Origin: Calamus simplicifolius
Taxonomy: Eukaryota > Streptophyta > Magnoliopsida > Arecales > Arecaceae
NCBI GenBank assembly: GCA_900491605.1
Contig: UESW01000048.1
Coordinates: forward strand, 1 to 64,000
Direction of reading: 5' to 3'
Length of the DNA stretch: 64,000 nt
Of this stretch, positions 1-11,554 are shown piece after piece (position 1 is the stretch's first letter; every line of letters begins with the position of its first letter). The notes beneath the pieces were generated by a model. The model searched no databases. It was given only the letters and a program-made list of their open reading frames with translations, and had not been told where the DNA came from. The position numbers and the translations under genes are program-made.

Positions 1-224
1 ACAAGGTCTACATTTTGTCAATATCTAGTCATGAGTTTTTTATGTCCAACAAGAACTACAACGACCAGGGGAAAAAAAGGTTTTTCTTAACAGATTTACT
101 CGATTTTAACAAATTTATTGAGAAATAAATTACATTCAATTATCCAAAAGGATCAGAAATAAACAAAAATCCAATATTGTTAAAATTAGGAAATATGTAA
201 TAAAAGTAGGGCAAATAATTCAAC

Positions 225-1959
225 CGAGCTGGCTGTACAAATATCCTTGGCCTTCTCCATCACCCTCGCAGTGGTACTCCTCATATCCGACTCCATGGTA
301 ATTAGCACGTCAGCAGCTCCTACAACCATGTTTGGAGGGAAAGGAAGGGAAAAGTAAAAAGAAGGTTTGGATGTTTGAAGGGGAAGGAAGGGGAAGTAAA
401 AAGAAGAAATGAATGAAAGGGGAATGAAGGGAAAGAAAGGATTGTTCTCTTTTTGAAAGGAAAAGGAAGGGTTCTTTTTTTTGTTTGAACAAGAGGGAGG
501 AAAAAGAAGGAAAAGAATTTTGTGACAATTATATCTCTTCAGAATAGGGAATGAACCGTGAGAATGAAAAATGAAGAATAAAAATGAAGAAATATTTTGG
601 TCTTCCACAAAAGTATGACTTAAATATTTTTTTCTCCACCAGCTTACCTTGGATTTGGAAGTTAATAGATTTACACAGGATGAAAGGAAGGGAATTTCGA
701 TTTGGAAGTTAATAGATTTACACAGGGTGAAAGGAAGGGAACCGGTTACTTCCATTCTCTTCGTCTTTTTTATCTTTTTCTCTGTAAAAGAAGGGAATCG
801 GTTACTCCCATTTCCTTCCACGTCTTTTTTATCTTTCTCCTAAACAAGGTGACTTATGACTTTTTCCCTTCTTTTTCTTCCCTCCCTTCATTCCCTACCT
901 TTTCCCTTTTTTCCTTCCCTTCCCTTCTTTCCCTCCCATCCAAACAGATACTAATCGAGGATGAGCCGAGGGAGGGAAAAATGTTTAAGTCATACTTTGT
1001 GGGAGACCAAAATATCCTTTCATTTTCTATTCTCCATTCTTTCATTCTCACGGTTCATTCCCTATTCTGAAGGCCTTTTCTCTCTCATCCCTCCCTCTTA
1101 TTCAAACAAAAAAAAAGAGAACAACCCTTCCTTTTCCTTTCATCCTTTCCAAATAAGAAGAAGAACAATTCTTCTTTTTTACTCTCCTCTTTCTTCCCCT
1201 CCAAACATCTAAACATAAGAAGGAAATTGATGGAAGGGGAAGGAAGAATTTCCTCTCTCATCCCTCCCTCTTATTCAAAAAAAAAAAAAAAAAAAACAAC
1301 CCTTCCTTTTCCTTTCATCCTTTCCAAATAAGAAGAAGAACAATTCTTCTTTTTTTACTCTCCTCTTTCTTCCCCTCCAAACATCTAAACATAAGAAAGA
1401 AATTAATGAAAGGGAAGGAAGAATTGTTCTTCTTCTTATTTGGAAAGGATGAAAGGAAAAGGAATGGTAATATTAATTATCTTGTTTGGATATAGAGGAA
1501 AAAAGAAGGGGAAGAGATAGAAAATGAAGGGATATTTTGGTCTTCCTATAAAGTATGACTTAAATTTTTTTCCTCCTCCAGCTTACCTTGAGGAAAAAAA
1601 AGAACTGGTTACTTTCATTTCCTTTCTCCTCTTTCTTTCATTCTCCTTACAAACCAGGTAACTTATGACCTTTACCTCCTTTTCCTTTCTCTCCCCTCCA
1701 TCCCTCCCATCCAAACAGAACATAAGAAAACAATGGAAGGGAGGAAAAAGCTACCAGGTCCTGTGACGCTGACGACGGAGGTGGGGATGGGATTAGCGTA
1801 GACGACGACGAGCTTGACGGGCGGGTTGGGGCCGCGGCCGGAGGAGAAGTGGAGGAGAGCCCTGCGGAGCGCGTAGAAGCTAGGCCCACTTTCGTCGATC
1901 CCCACCACCATCGTCGTCTTCCCCGCCGCCGCGTCCTTCGCCGACGTCAGAGCCACCAT
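225..1959 (-). CDS. Universal stress protein (UspA-like), 5' part of gene, two exons visible
   Basis: Exon 1 is 1755-1959 and exon 2 is 225-319; the gene continues beyond the left edge. The ATG at 1959 opens a protein whose first strand reads VVGIDESGPSFYALRRAL, the standard plant Usp N-terminus (hydrophobic strand, Asp of the nucleotide site, then Ser-x-Ala-Leu). Exon 1 ends at ...SVTGP plus one base with a GT donor; exon 2 begins after a TTGTAG acceptor and restores the frame as GAADVLITMESDMRSTTARV, then EKAKDIC, as in plant Usp proteins where this helix is followed by the second half of the fold. Together they give exactly 100 codons. The exon 2 donor (GTTGAA after TCG) is weak and inferred from family alignment. 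The ATP-binding G-x2-G-x9-G(S/T) loop lies outside the window. The family acts as soluble stress-responsive nucleotide-binding proteins; the exact role here is unknown. Arg replaces the usual Trp after Ala-Leu. Confidence 0.85.
653..746. repeat. Tandem duplication, 47-bp unit, two copies
   Basis: The stretch starting atttggaagttaatagattt at 653 is repeated at 700 with only a few substitutions. It is immediately followed by a second short tandem pair with 56-bp spacing (734 and 790, both starting gaaggga and containing cggttact). Both lie in the intron of the stress protein gene. Confidence 0.85.
1081..1410. repeat. Tandem duplication, 173-bp unit, two copies
   Basis: The unit at 1081-1253 (begins tctctcatccctccctctta) recurs at 1254-1410 with small differences, mainly in the length of the internal poly-A run. 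It contains the arm of the inverted repeat described separately. Confidence 0.85.
1303..1464. repeat. Perfect 47-bp inverted repeat (foldback)
   Basis: Bases 1303-1349 and 1418-1464 are exact reverse complements over 47 nt, separated by 68 nt. A further direct copy of the left arm lies in the preceding unit near 1128-1174. The transcript of the host gene could form a long hairpin here. This is typical of foldback or MITE-type elements, but no clear target duplication was found. Confidence 0.85.
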
Positions 1960-3127
1960 TCAGGGAAACAGAAGCGGTGACCGATGAGATGACGAGCCCA
2001 CTGATGGTGACGCAAGAGCCTCTCTACCTCTTTTTGGCAGCGCTCTTAGAAAGCTGTGGAGGAATTTAGAAGGAAAGAAACGGAAATTTATAATAGAATA
2101 AGATGAGTGCAAGATGGAGAGACTTTTCTCTATGAAGAGATTTTGGTTGGAACTGAGAACCCCCTCCCCTCCTGGCTAGGATTGTGCCATTCGTCATGCA
2201 CCCATGGATTAAAAGATATTAGGATGAGAGTCTGTGATTTGCATGAATCTCTCGGAATATTTACTTTCTATTCCAAAATCAGACCTTTTAATGATGGAAA
2301 AATTTATTAAAATTATACGGGGAAGGTCACTTATGATTTGCTTATTGAAATAGAAAGTATTTAAGCCTAATTTTATCCTAAAATGTTTTACATGCTATAT
2401 TTTTTCAAAATAATTAATAATAAAATTATAAAGTCATCAAAATGATGAAAAAGATAGACTCCCTTGCATGCTAAGATTTTATTCAAATGCATTATTCCTG
2501 TTATGCTGAAGAGATTCCATTAAAGATCTTATATTTTAGAGTAATAGTTAAAAATAGAGGAGGTAAAAGACAGATTGGATTAGTTTCATGTCAAAATTTA
2601 AACCTAAAACAAAGCTAATCACATCCGAACCAATCTAGAATTGATTAGTTTGATTCCAAATTAATTTGAGGTTAGAAACTAATTTTTTTCTCTTTTTATT
2701 TAGTACATATCTAATACATAGTGAATAAAATTTTTTCTCTTAATTATATTTAAGAAAAATGATATATGAAATATTTGTTAATTAATTTATTATTTAAGAT
2801 TTCTTAGTAAAATGGTAGATAACTCATAAAATTTATCTAAAGTTGTCCAAAAAAAAAAAAAAAAGAAGATAATGAGAAACCTACCCAAAGCTAATCGATT
2901 CTATGATTCTAGACTTAGTAAAATTAGACTCTAATAAAATTTAAAAAAAGATGAATGATCCCATAATTCGGACTTAGAACCAATCTTATTTTATGAAAAA
3001 AAATGACCTTATTAATACTCAAATGCACTTATTAGTACCTAAAAACTAAATTAACCTAACCATATCATATCAGATTAGTATTGTCTCTTGGGTTATTCTA
3101 ATTTGTTGCTCACTTCTAATTTTTTTT

Positions 3128-3173
<46 letters not shown>

Positions 3174-3410
3174 CATTCATAATTTAAAATACACATTATT
3201 TGGGCTAGATTCAACCCTTTACAAACTTTTGCATCTCCTTATCCTAGTCCAAGCACATTTGTATATGTAAATGATCACAAAGGCTATATTTAGCTCTAGC
3301 TCAAGTACAAAACAAGTATCTATTTAGCCCAATCACCTATGCTATGGGGAGGTTTTGAATAGTTAAGCAAGTCAAAAGACTCCAATTAATATTTTTTAAC
3401 TAGCCTTTTG
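1960..3410. other. Non-coding, AT-rich region upstream of the stress protein gene
   Basis: The part adjoining 1960 should hold the promoter and 5' leader of the minus-strand stress gene. Beyond about 2110 the DNA is AT-rich with no recognisable gene. An (AG)n microsatellite lies at 3132-3170. Confidence 0.6.
3132..3170. repeat. (AG)n microsatellite
   Basis: An uninterrupted AG dinucleotide run of about 19 units. Confidence 0.95.
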
Positions 3411-3427
3411 AAGTGAAATCCTATTTC
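3411..3427. repeat. Target-site duplication of the LINE, left copy
   Basis: The 17-bp sequence aagtgaaatcctatttc abuts the poly-T (poly-A tail on the minus strand) of the LINE. It is identical to 9380-9396. Confidence 0.95.
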
Positions 3428-3458
3428 TTTTTTTTTTTTTTTTGGTACAAACGGGCGA

Positions 3459-6400
3459 TCACACTTGTCTAGTGCGAATCAGCCCAGAAACATCTGACAA
3501 TAAAATCTGCTGCAGCAAGCTAGGACAATGGGAATCAGGACTCCAGACCCAGAGTCCAGAGTACTGAGCAACAAAGGAAGCCGTCCAATCCGCCGCCGAA
3601 TTGGCTTCACGAAAGATATGGCAGATTTGGACAGAGGCGACCTTCCGAAGCATGGACCAAATCTCTTTGAGTACCGGGTTAGCAGTGCCAATGCCACTGT
3701 ACTCATTCTTCATCCAAGATATAACAGTCATAGAATCACCCTCAACGATGATTCTAGCAGCGTGAAGAGTCCGAACAGCAAAAGAAATGCCCGTCCAAGC
3801 CGCATAAAGTTCCGCCATCGGGACAGAGAAGTCAATAGAGCCAAAACCTCCAGCCGCCCTCAAATCACCCGTATGGCCGCGAATGATGAACGCCGATCCA
3901 GCTGCTCTACCACGAACGCTCCCGTCAAAGTTGATTTTGATAGCTCCTGGAGGAGGGGGTTCCCAAGAAATAAAAACCGTATGACGGTTCGCTGCCAAGG
4001 CAGCAGGGGAACCCCAGAGGCCAGAAGAATCAAAAGCATCTCCACGAGAAAATTGGGTGCATTCGGCAGACAGTGATCTGATCTTCCTCACAGTCTGATA
4101 AGTAGAGATGGGGTCATTAGAAAAGGTTAGCTGATTCCTAGACAGCCAAATCTGATAAGCCGTGATTGCCCAGAGAACCTTCTTCTGCTGAGGGCCCCTC
4201 CGAATATCCTGAAAGAACACGGAACGAGGGGAGCCCCCTCCATCCTGCCCTCTAGTATAACCAATCAGATACCATATCTGTCTGGCTCTGTAGCAGAGAA
4301 AGATAGCATGATCAGAAGACTCTTCAACCCGTCTACATATAGGACAAAATGGCTGAATAGACATGCCCCTTCGAGATAGGGAGAGACATGTAGGGAGGCA
4401 ATCCCATAAGAGCTTCCATAAGAATAACTGAGCCCTGAGGAGAATAGGAAGCTTCCATATCCAGGCCACATCTTCCATACCCTGAGACTGCGGCCTAAAC
4501 ATCCGCATAAGATCCCTGGTGGGAGCCCTAGACAAACACGATCTCTGCCAAAGTCTAGAGTCACCAGAACGACGAGGCATGATGGGCAGAGATCGAATCC
4601 TTCTAGACAGCTCATCCCCAAATACACCAGAAACCACAGAAACATTCCAACCAGGAGATCAGAGGAGATCAAATCCTTAACCTTTAAACTAGATGGAGCT
4701 TCCACATCAAAGAAGGAGGGCCACCTAGATAGAGGGATCTCAGATATCCAAATATCCTGGAAGACATCAATTAACTGGCCATCGCCAATCATCCAGGAAA
4801 TATTATCCCTGGTCAACTGACCGTGTCTACAAATCTCCTTCCAGATGAAGGAGGACCCCTGAGCCGCCGTAATAGGCAAACTCGACATCCACTCGCCATA
4901 CCTCGCACGCATTACGATGCTCCAAAGACAGTGAGGCTCTAAGAGAAAGCGCGCAGCATGTCTGGCAATAAGAGCTTCTCTTCTAACAATCAAGGACTGA
5001 ATACCCAGTCCCCCTTCCTGAATAGGCAAACATACTCTGTCCCAAGATAAGAGATGAGTACCATGGCCTTCTTGCATAGAGGCCCATAGAAAATCTCTGA
5101 AGCTTCACTCTAACCTCCTGAGACAAGTAATTGGAATAGCTGTATTCGACAGCAGATACAGCGGGAGAGAGGAGAGCACCGATCGAATAATGATGATCCT
5201 GGCCATCATCGATAAACTAGTAACCTGCCATCCCTCGATACGTTGCCGAATCCGCCTTTCCAATTCAACAAAGTCAGCACAGCGGGGACTTCTACCAGTG
5301 ATAGGAATTCCCAGATACATGAAGCGGTCTGTCTGAGTAGTAATACCAGACAGAGACATAATGGCTTCTCTGATAGATCTAGAGGTCTTCGGACTAAAGC
5401 AAATAGAAGATTTAAGAAAATTGACCCTTTGTCCCGAAGCCTGACAATATTGATGCAGAATATGGTATAAGATAGCCGCATTATGAATGGTGGCCTGGCC
5501 CATAAGAATACAGTCATCTGCGAAGAGCAGATGAGAGATCGAAGGGCCCACCGAATCAGCCATAAACGGGATAATCCGGCGATCCAGACTAGCCTGATGC
5601 AAAGCACGAGAGAGATCATCCATCGCCAAAATGAATAATAGAGGGGATAAAGGACAACCCTATCTCAATCCCACTGAAGAGTGGAAATACTCTGTCGGCC
5701 TGCCATTAATGAGCAATGAAAAAGACGGCTTCTGAATGCAAGCCATGATCCAGTCAATGAACAAACCATCAAACCCAAACTCCTGAAGAGAGCGGTGCAC
5801 AAAAACCCAGCTCATTCTGTCATAGCTCTCTCCATATCGAGCTTGACCGCCATAAGCCTTCTATTGGCAGGAGCTTTATAAAGATCATGCATAAATTCTT
5901 GAGCAATAAGGACATTATCAGATATAGACCTCCCTCTGATAAATGCCCCCTGTTCAATAGAGATGAGCCTAGGAATCACCATACGAAGACGGCCAGCTAA
6001 TAGGCGAGCACAAATCTTGTATAAGGTAGTACACAAACTGATCGGCCGAAAATGTTGCGGAAGGGTAGCCGCCGATCGCTTGGGAATCAAAGAAATAAAG
6101 GTCCGATTCCACTCCAGAGGGATTTGCTTAGTTTGGAATACCATTTGCACAGCCTTAATCACCTTCGACCCCACAATATCCCAATAATGACGGTAGAAAA
6201 GAGGCGGAAACCCATCAGGGCCAGGGGCTTTATCCAATCCAAGCTCCCATAGGGCCGACCGGATATCCTCCGAAGAGATCGGACTAGCAAGCATAACATT
6301 ATCCCGTATAGTAACCTTGGCAGTGTCAGACACCCGAGTAACCGGCGTCCCAGCTCCAGAGGACCAGTCCATCGAGATTGAAAGAAGCGAAGAAGCTGCT

Positions 6401-7595
6401 CCCGAATAGAATGCAAATCCTCCACATGATGCCCCTCCTCATCAACAAGCCTCCGAATCCTGTTAGCGGCCCGCCGCTTCAGAGTAGCCTGATGGAAGAA
6501 TCTAGTATTCCTATCCCCCTCCGAAACCACTGAATCTTGGATCTCTGCCTCCAGAATATCTCCTGCTGACGTAAGAGAGAATGGTGACGAGCAAGCAAGT
6601 CCCGAAGCAAAGAGAGATCCGAGTCCACCAAAAACCCATCCTGGTCCTCCTTCATCTGCAAAGCCGAAATATCAGCTTCAACCATATCGACTTGCCTATC
6701 CAAATCTCAACCCCTTGTCTATTCCACAAAGAAAGACGACGACTAACCAACATAAGGCGGCGGGATAGACGGTAAATGGCATTGCCCCTGATAGGGAGGT
6801 GCCACCCTGGGATATGATAGACCGAGCAATAGAATGAACTGTCCAAAACTGCTCAAATCTGAAAAGTCTCTGCCTATGCAGATCAGCCTTCGACGAGATC
6901 AAAATAGGACAGTGATCAGAACCAATTCTAGGAAGATGGGATACAGTAACACCAGGAAACTTATGGAGCCAAGTAGCCGTAGCCAAAGCTCTATCAAGTC
7001 TCTCCCAAACCCGAGCCGATCCTTGTCGGTTATTTCACCAAGTAAATTGGGTTCCCGAATGGCCCAGATCCAATAGACCAGAGGAGCCAATAAAGGATCT
7101 AAATTCATTAACATCAGCAGAGGCCGAAAACCGTCTACCTCCACGCTTTTCCCCTGCTTCAGTGATGCAGTTAAAATCACCAGCAATAACAGAGGGAAGA
7201 CCCTGAGCAAGAAGAGTTTGCAACTCCGACCACAGCACCCTTCTCTCTCTATGATTCGTACTAGCATAAACAGCTGAAAGAAGCCAGGGGTCACACGGTC
7301 CCTCCGAGATAACCAGGCTAATCTGCTGATTGCACTGATGGAAAGCATCGACCTTTACAGCAGAGGCACGCCATATGGCCAGAATTCCCCCAGACAACCC
7401 TTCAGCCTCCACAGCATACGAGGTCCAGACACGGGAAATCTGTCTCCGGAAACGAGTCAGACTATCACCAGATAACCTAGTTTCCAACAGAACACATATA
7501 TCAAAGTGATATAACTGCAATAATCTATCAAAAGAGGATCGGAAGGAGGGCTTTCGAGCTCCTCGCACATTCCAGATTAGGATTTTCATTAACAA
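3459..7595 (-). pseudogene. LINE ORF2: endonuclease, reverse transcriptase, zf-RVT, RNase H (broken)
   Basis: The endonuclease starts at 7595 (MLMKILIWNVRGARKPSF) and shows GDFNCI near 7170 and GSDHCPI near 6920. Reverse transcriptase follows, with KAPGPDGFPPLF near 6225 and the catalytic FADD motif near 5520. A zf-RVT segment with CPICRR...H near 4345-4290 precedes an RNase H domain (NFDGSVRG, ELYAAW, EGDS, EANSAADW) ending near 3560. A TGA interrupts the endonuclease in frame at 7035-7037, and the frame changes several more times between about 6700 and 4640. The order and motifs make the family certain; the product as read is non-functional. Confidence 0.93.
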
Positions 7596-7606
7596 CTAAG
7601 CTGACT

Positions 7607-9203
7607 CTAGGACCCCCCCTGGTCCTCGCCCATAGCATTATCAGGAATGCGCCCAATAGATAAGGTATCACCCTCCGGAGTCATTGAAGAACCAGGCGTC
7701 AGACCATCTGAGACGGAGAAAACCATAGTTGACTGGGTGAAACCTGAAGGAAGGCTCGACATCTGACCCGAAAGGATCTCCTGAGAGGACTCATCCGACA
7801 TCTCCAGGCCGGGATTGGCACCCACCTTACCCCCTGCCTAGAATCCAGAGGTCATGCTTAAACTGATAGCTGATCCTATCAATACCCCCGGTCTCTTTGT
7901 CATATTGGCCTTGCCTTTACCCTTTCTTTTCTCAGATTTAGAGGAAGACCTTGGAACCAAACTTTCATCTGATCTGGGCCTTTTGAGGGGACCTGGGAAA
8001 GCATCCTGCCCAGCCTGAACCCCCCCCCGCATCCGACTTGGATCCAATCGAGGAGAATGGATTCATAAGTTGAATTGGCTGAGAATGTTCAGAGATCACA
8101 GTGCACTGAGTCTCAGCCCCCTTCAGTTTCACAGCTGAATTCACATTACCGGCACGCAAGCCCTCTCCCGGCACAGCTTCAGAAATGCTAACTCCCTGTG
8201 ACGACCCAGCAACAGCTGAATTCACATTACCAGGCAACCTCCTCCGCACGACCTTCGCCGGCGAGCTCCAACCCTCTGCATCCACCACACCACGACGCCG
8301 ATCCACCTGAGAGTTCACAGGCGTCTGACCCTTGCCCGCTGCTCCCGTCGACGACCGAGAACCTGGCTTCCCACCCTTGCCTCTTAGCTCGTCTGGACCA
8401 GACCGGCGATGGCGAAGCGCCGCGATCCAAGGGCCGAAAGCCGGCCTCTGATCTGAAGCCTCAGCCACCGACCCAGCCACCAGAGCACAGGGACCGCCCA
8501 AATGGATTGAGCCGCAGAAGGAGCAGATCCCCTCCAAGCATTCGTATGCGAATTGCTGCCAGAAGGGACTGGAAGTCCCTTGAACGCGAGTGCCTGGACG
8601 AAGCGGTTGGCGAAGATCCAGCCGAATACAGACCCTGGCAAACCCTCCTCTGCTCTTTGCCAGGGTGGAAGCATCCACGCACACCAGTGAACCGGCTGGT
8701 TCGAGAATCATCCGAAGAAACTCAAGCTTCCAGAACTCCAGCGGAAGGGAAGGGAGACGAACCCAGACCAGCGCCGTTGAGATAGCGTCCTCCGCCGGGA
8801 TGAAGTCGGGCTTCCAGGGAATCATGCCAATGACCTCACCATTGACAGTCCAGGGATGGCTAAGCAACAGCTCATAGGCCGTTCGATTCTCAAAACGAAA
8901 GATATGGCATTTGAATGCCAGACTGATCGGAGTTATTTCACCCTGCACTCTAGCTCGTCGGAACTCCCTGATCAGCGCAGCCGCCGGAACCCATCGCTTA
9001 AACGACCTAGCAATAATGGCCGACGACTGCCAAGCCTCCCTCTCGGCCTCCAGGGCCTCCGCTGGCAGCCGAACAGCTTCCGGAAAGGAGGATACCAAGC
9101 GATCCACCTCCTCAGGCGACGGCGACGGAGAGATCCACTCGAAGCCGGATGCCCTAGACTTACTCCCAGCAGCGCTGCCAATGGCAGCTCCATCGGCGGC
9201 CAT
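7607..9203 (-). pseudogene. LINE ORF1: DUF4283-type nucleic-acid-binding protein (frameshifted)
   Basis: The open frame starts at the ATG at 9203 (MAADGAAIGSAAGSK) and runs 412 codons to 7965. It has a DUF4283-like region (PWTVNGEVIGMIPWKPDF near residues 120-140) followed by a CX2CX3HX4C zinc knuckle (CSFCGSIHLGGPC) near residue 230 and a basic, low-complexity tail. The tail appears to continue in other frames at 8047-7838 and 7825-7607, so there is at least one frameshift; a run of nine C near 8019-8027 is the likely site. In plant L1 elements ORF1 coats the RNA template. Confidence 0.85.
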
Positions 9204-9282
9204 GAAGGACGCTCAAGCCACAACGGCAGACACCCACAGCAGGCACAGCCAGAGAAGACGACGATCCACCGGAGATCGGAGG

Positions 9283-9358
9283 AGAGAAGCCCCGTCGCAC
9301 GAATCTTAAAGACAGCCTTCAGCCGAAACCAAAGAGAAGCCCCGTCGCACGAATCTTA
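9283..9358. repeat. 26-bp direct repeat in the LINE 5' region
   Basis: The string agagaagccccgtcgcacga(atctta) occurs at 9283-9308 and again at 9333-9358, spaced by 50 bp, just upstream of ORF1 on the minus strand. Such repeats are sometimes found in LINE 5' promoter regions. Confidence 0.9.
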
Positions 9359-9379
9359 ATTATCCACGGTTGCCCGTTA

Positions 9380-9396
9380 AAGTGAAATCCTATTTC
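9380..9396. repeat. Target-site duplication of the LINE, right copy
   Basis: Identical to 3411-3427 over 17 bp. It marks the 5' end of the minus-strand LINE. Confidence 0.95.
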
Positions 9397-9449
9397 ATTA
9401 TGGATAGATTGCCCAAGATTCACATGGTGAGAGATGCTATATTTTGAAC

Positions 9450-9457
9450 CTTTTTGG
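9450..9457. repeat. 8-bp target-site duplication of the hAT element, left copy
   Basis: The sequence ctttttgg directly precedes the TIR tagggatggcaa and matches 20762-20769 exactly. Confidence 0.9.
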
Positions 9458-9755
9458 TAGGGATGGCAACGGCTTGGTGACGGCCCGAGGGGCCTCTACT
9501 GATCCAGTCCCCATTAGGGAAAATTTTTTCGTTTTTCATCCCGTTAAGCCGTTATAGTTAATGAGGCAGAGACGGGAATACTCAGCCGGATAAACGGGTA
9601 CCCACTAGGTATCCATTTGGCCATTTACATAAAAAAAAAAATTACCTATGGGTATCCACTAGTTCATCGCTGATTCGTTGCTTATTGCACTCGTTCGTGG
9701 TTTCTTGTTTTAGCTAGGGTTTTATGATGAAAATAAAGAAAGGGATGAGCGTAAT

Positions 9756-9780
9756 AGAGAGAGAGAGAGAGAGAGAGAGA
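9756..9780. repeat. (AG)n microsatellite within the hAT element
   Basis: About 12 AG units. A shorter one lies near 9853-9865. Confidence 0.9.
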
Positions 9781-9964
9781 AGGTTCTAGTTAGGAAGGGT
9801 GTTCTTGGTGCGATGATGAAGATAGACGGTAGAGCTAAGGAAGATGGCAGTGAGAGAGAGAGAGATTGATTTGCTAAAGTTCTAGCTTTGATGTTTAGGG
9901 CGGCTGCATGAAAGAAGAAAAGAGACAAAAATATTCAAATGTGTTTTACTAGAGCTTTTTAATA

Positions 9965-9969
9965 TATAT
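9965..9969. repeat. 5-bp target-site duplication of the Copia element, left copy
   Basis: tatat precedes the TGTTG start of the 5' LTR; the same five bases follow the 3' LTR at 20504-20508. The surrounding DNA is AT-rich, so the match alone would be weak, but it coincides exactly with the LTR ends. Confidence 0.8.
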
Positions 9970-11492
9970 TGTTGATCCAATTATTGATTTTGATGAATAA
10001 CAAAAACCACATGTGTATATTTCTTATGTTACTAATGATTTTGATTAAGTATTTTAGGAATTTAAATGTTTAATTAATCAAAATCCAAAAAAATTAAGTT
10101 TGAATCTTTGTTTAGTATCAAGTGTCAAGTTTCAAACATTAGAGCCAATTCTAAATGGATTAGAACTGACTCCGGAGCATATCGGAACAGTTTGGCACTT
10201 TCGGCATAGATTTGAGCCGACTTCTGCAGTGATTAGAGCCGACTCTAATCGAAAGAAAGAGACTCTTATTTTTGCGTCAAATTAGAGCCGATTCTTGTAG
10301 AGAATTAGAGCCGACTCTAATGGTTATACAGAGACTATTTTTTGGGGCTTCATTAGAGCGGGCTCCCGCATTTGTTAGAACCGACTTCAGCACATAAAGA
10401 TGTTGACCCCACAGAAAGCCAGAGATAACTCCACAATGAGCAAATGTTACTGTTACAAGCATCCCGACTTAGAGCCGATACCTGAAAGGATTAGATCCGA
10501 CTCTAATATATCAGAGGTGGATTTCAGAAGTGTCAAAGATTGCTCCAATGGTTGTCTTTTCTCCAACAAACTTCAACGGCTCTTTCCTCTTTCGTGTCTA
10601 ACTCTTCTCAAATACTTTTAATGGCTAGTTTTTATCTAAAAATGGATTTAGAGGAGATTATAAAAGAGGAACCATCCGACCGTTTTGAATGAGAAGAGAA
10701 GAATGAAAATAAAGAAAAGAGGAAGAAAATCAAAAAGAAAAAGCTCAAATCCAAAATCTATTGTTCGAAAAAGAGCTTAGAGAAATTCAAAGCATTCAAA
10801 GCCTACTTTGAAGAATTTCCATCAAATCAAAAGAAAAAGCAAAGAGCCCTAGTTCTTCAAAAGCCTTTACATCAAAGATTCTTTCAAAGCTTCAATTCCA
10901 ACTTGAGAAAGATTATTTCTGAAAAAAAGAAAAAAAGAAAAAAGCTCAACTTCAAAAATCTTCTAAATCATGCTCTTCTATTTCTATCTTATTTATATTG
11001 CTTATTTACTCATTTAAGGAGCTTTATATTTGTTGTAACATTACTCTTATTATATTTGGTTACTGATTTAATCAGGTGATTGAATCAGGGGAGGCCATCA
11101 AGCCTTGTTCAAGCTAGATAGCTTGTGATAGGTTTTGTGCTGATGAACCTGTGAAAACTGGCTAGGTTCATTGTGATTCCGTTGTAAAACAAAAAGTTTG
11201 AGTTGTGAGCTTGTAAAACAACTCAGCTGTAATAAGGGTGATTATAATGTGGGCCCAAGAGTTGCTTAGGAGTGGATGTAGATGTAGCTAATATCGAACA
11301 AATATAAATTTTTTATGTTTGTCGTGCTTGTCTCTCTCTTTCTTACTACTCTATCTTTTATACTCCGTTTTGCATTCTTAGCACCATACTGCATATATTT
11401 TTGTGCACTATCACCTTGTAAAATTATTTTAAGAGCTAAAATTTTTAAGAACCCAATTCACCCTCCCTCTTGGGTTACCATATGGGCCAATA
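9970..11492 (+). repeat. Copia 5' LTR
   Basis: It starts TGTTGATCCAATTATTG and ends GGGCCAATA (the 3' copy ends GGGCCAACA). It aligns along its length with 18982-20503. It carries many copies of the motif attagagccgactctaat and variants between about 10140 and 10510. Confidence 0.92.
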
Positions 11493-11494
11493 AT

Positions 11495-11506
11495 TGGTAT
11501 CAGAGC
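11495..11506 (+). other. Copia primer-binding site (initiator tRNA-Met type)
   Basis: TGGTATCAGAGC lies two bases after the 5' LTR. This sequence is the usual plant Copia primer site complementary to the 3' end of initiator tRNA-Met. Confidence 0.9.
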
Positions 11507-11554
11507 TAATGCTCATTCTTTCTTGATCTAACAATTAAGAGCTAAAAATTTAAA

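Larger units (their letters stand above)
320..1754 (-). other. Repeat-filled intron 1 of the universal stress protein gene
   Basis: This 1435-bp intron has strong strand asymmetry (long purine tracts on one strand) and consists largely of diverged copies of one or a few short elements. The segment at 586-650 recurs at 1527-1591 and in inverted form near 975-1035. No coding sequence is seen in it; short open frames here are by-products of pyrimidine-rich composition. Confidence 0.75.
3428..9379 (-). mobile_element. Full-length L1-type non-LTR retrotransposon with RNase H domain
   Basis: The element is about 5.95 kb and is bounded by a perfect 17-bp target-site duplication. On the minus strand it carries, in order, ORF1 (DUF4283-like plus zinc knuckle), an ORF2 with APE-type endonuclease, reverse transcriptase, zf-RVT and RNase H, and a 16-nt poly-A tail preceded by TTGTACC. 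This is the layout of plant L1 LINEs, in which RNase H is often added at the C-terminus. Both ORFs are broken, so this copy cannot be autonomous as read. The perfect duplication suggests a fairly recent insertion. Confidence 0.95.

Noticed and set aside
649..1212. Several Phe/Ser/Leu-rich open frames near the stress protein gene
   Set aside because: They fall in pyrimidine-rich repeats within an intron on the other strand's gene.
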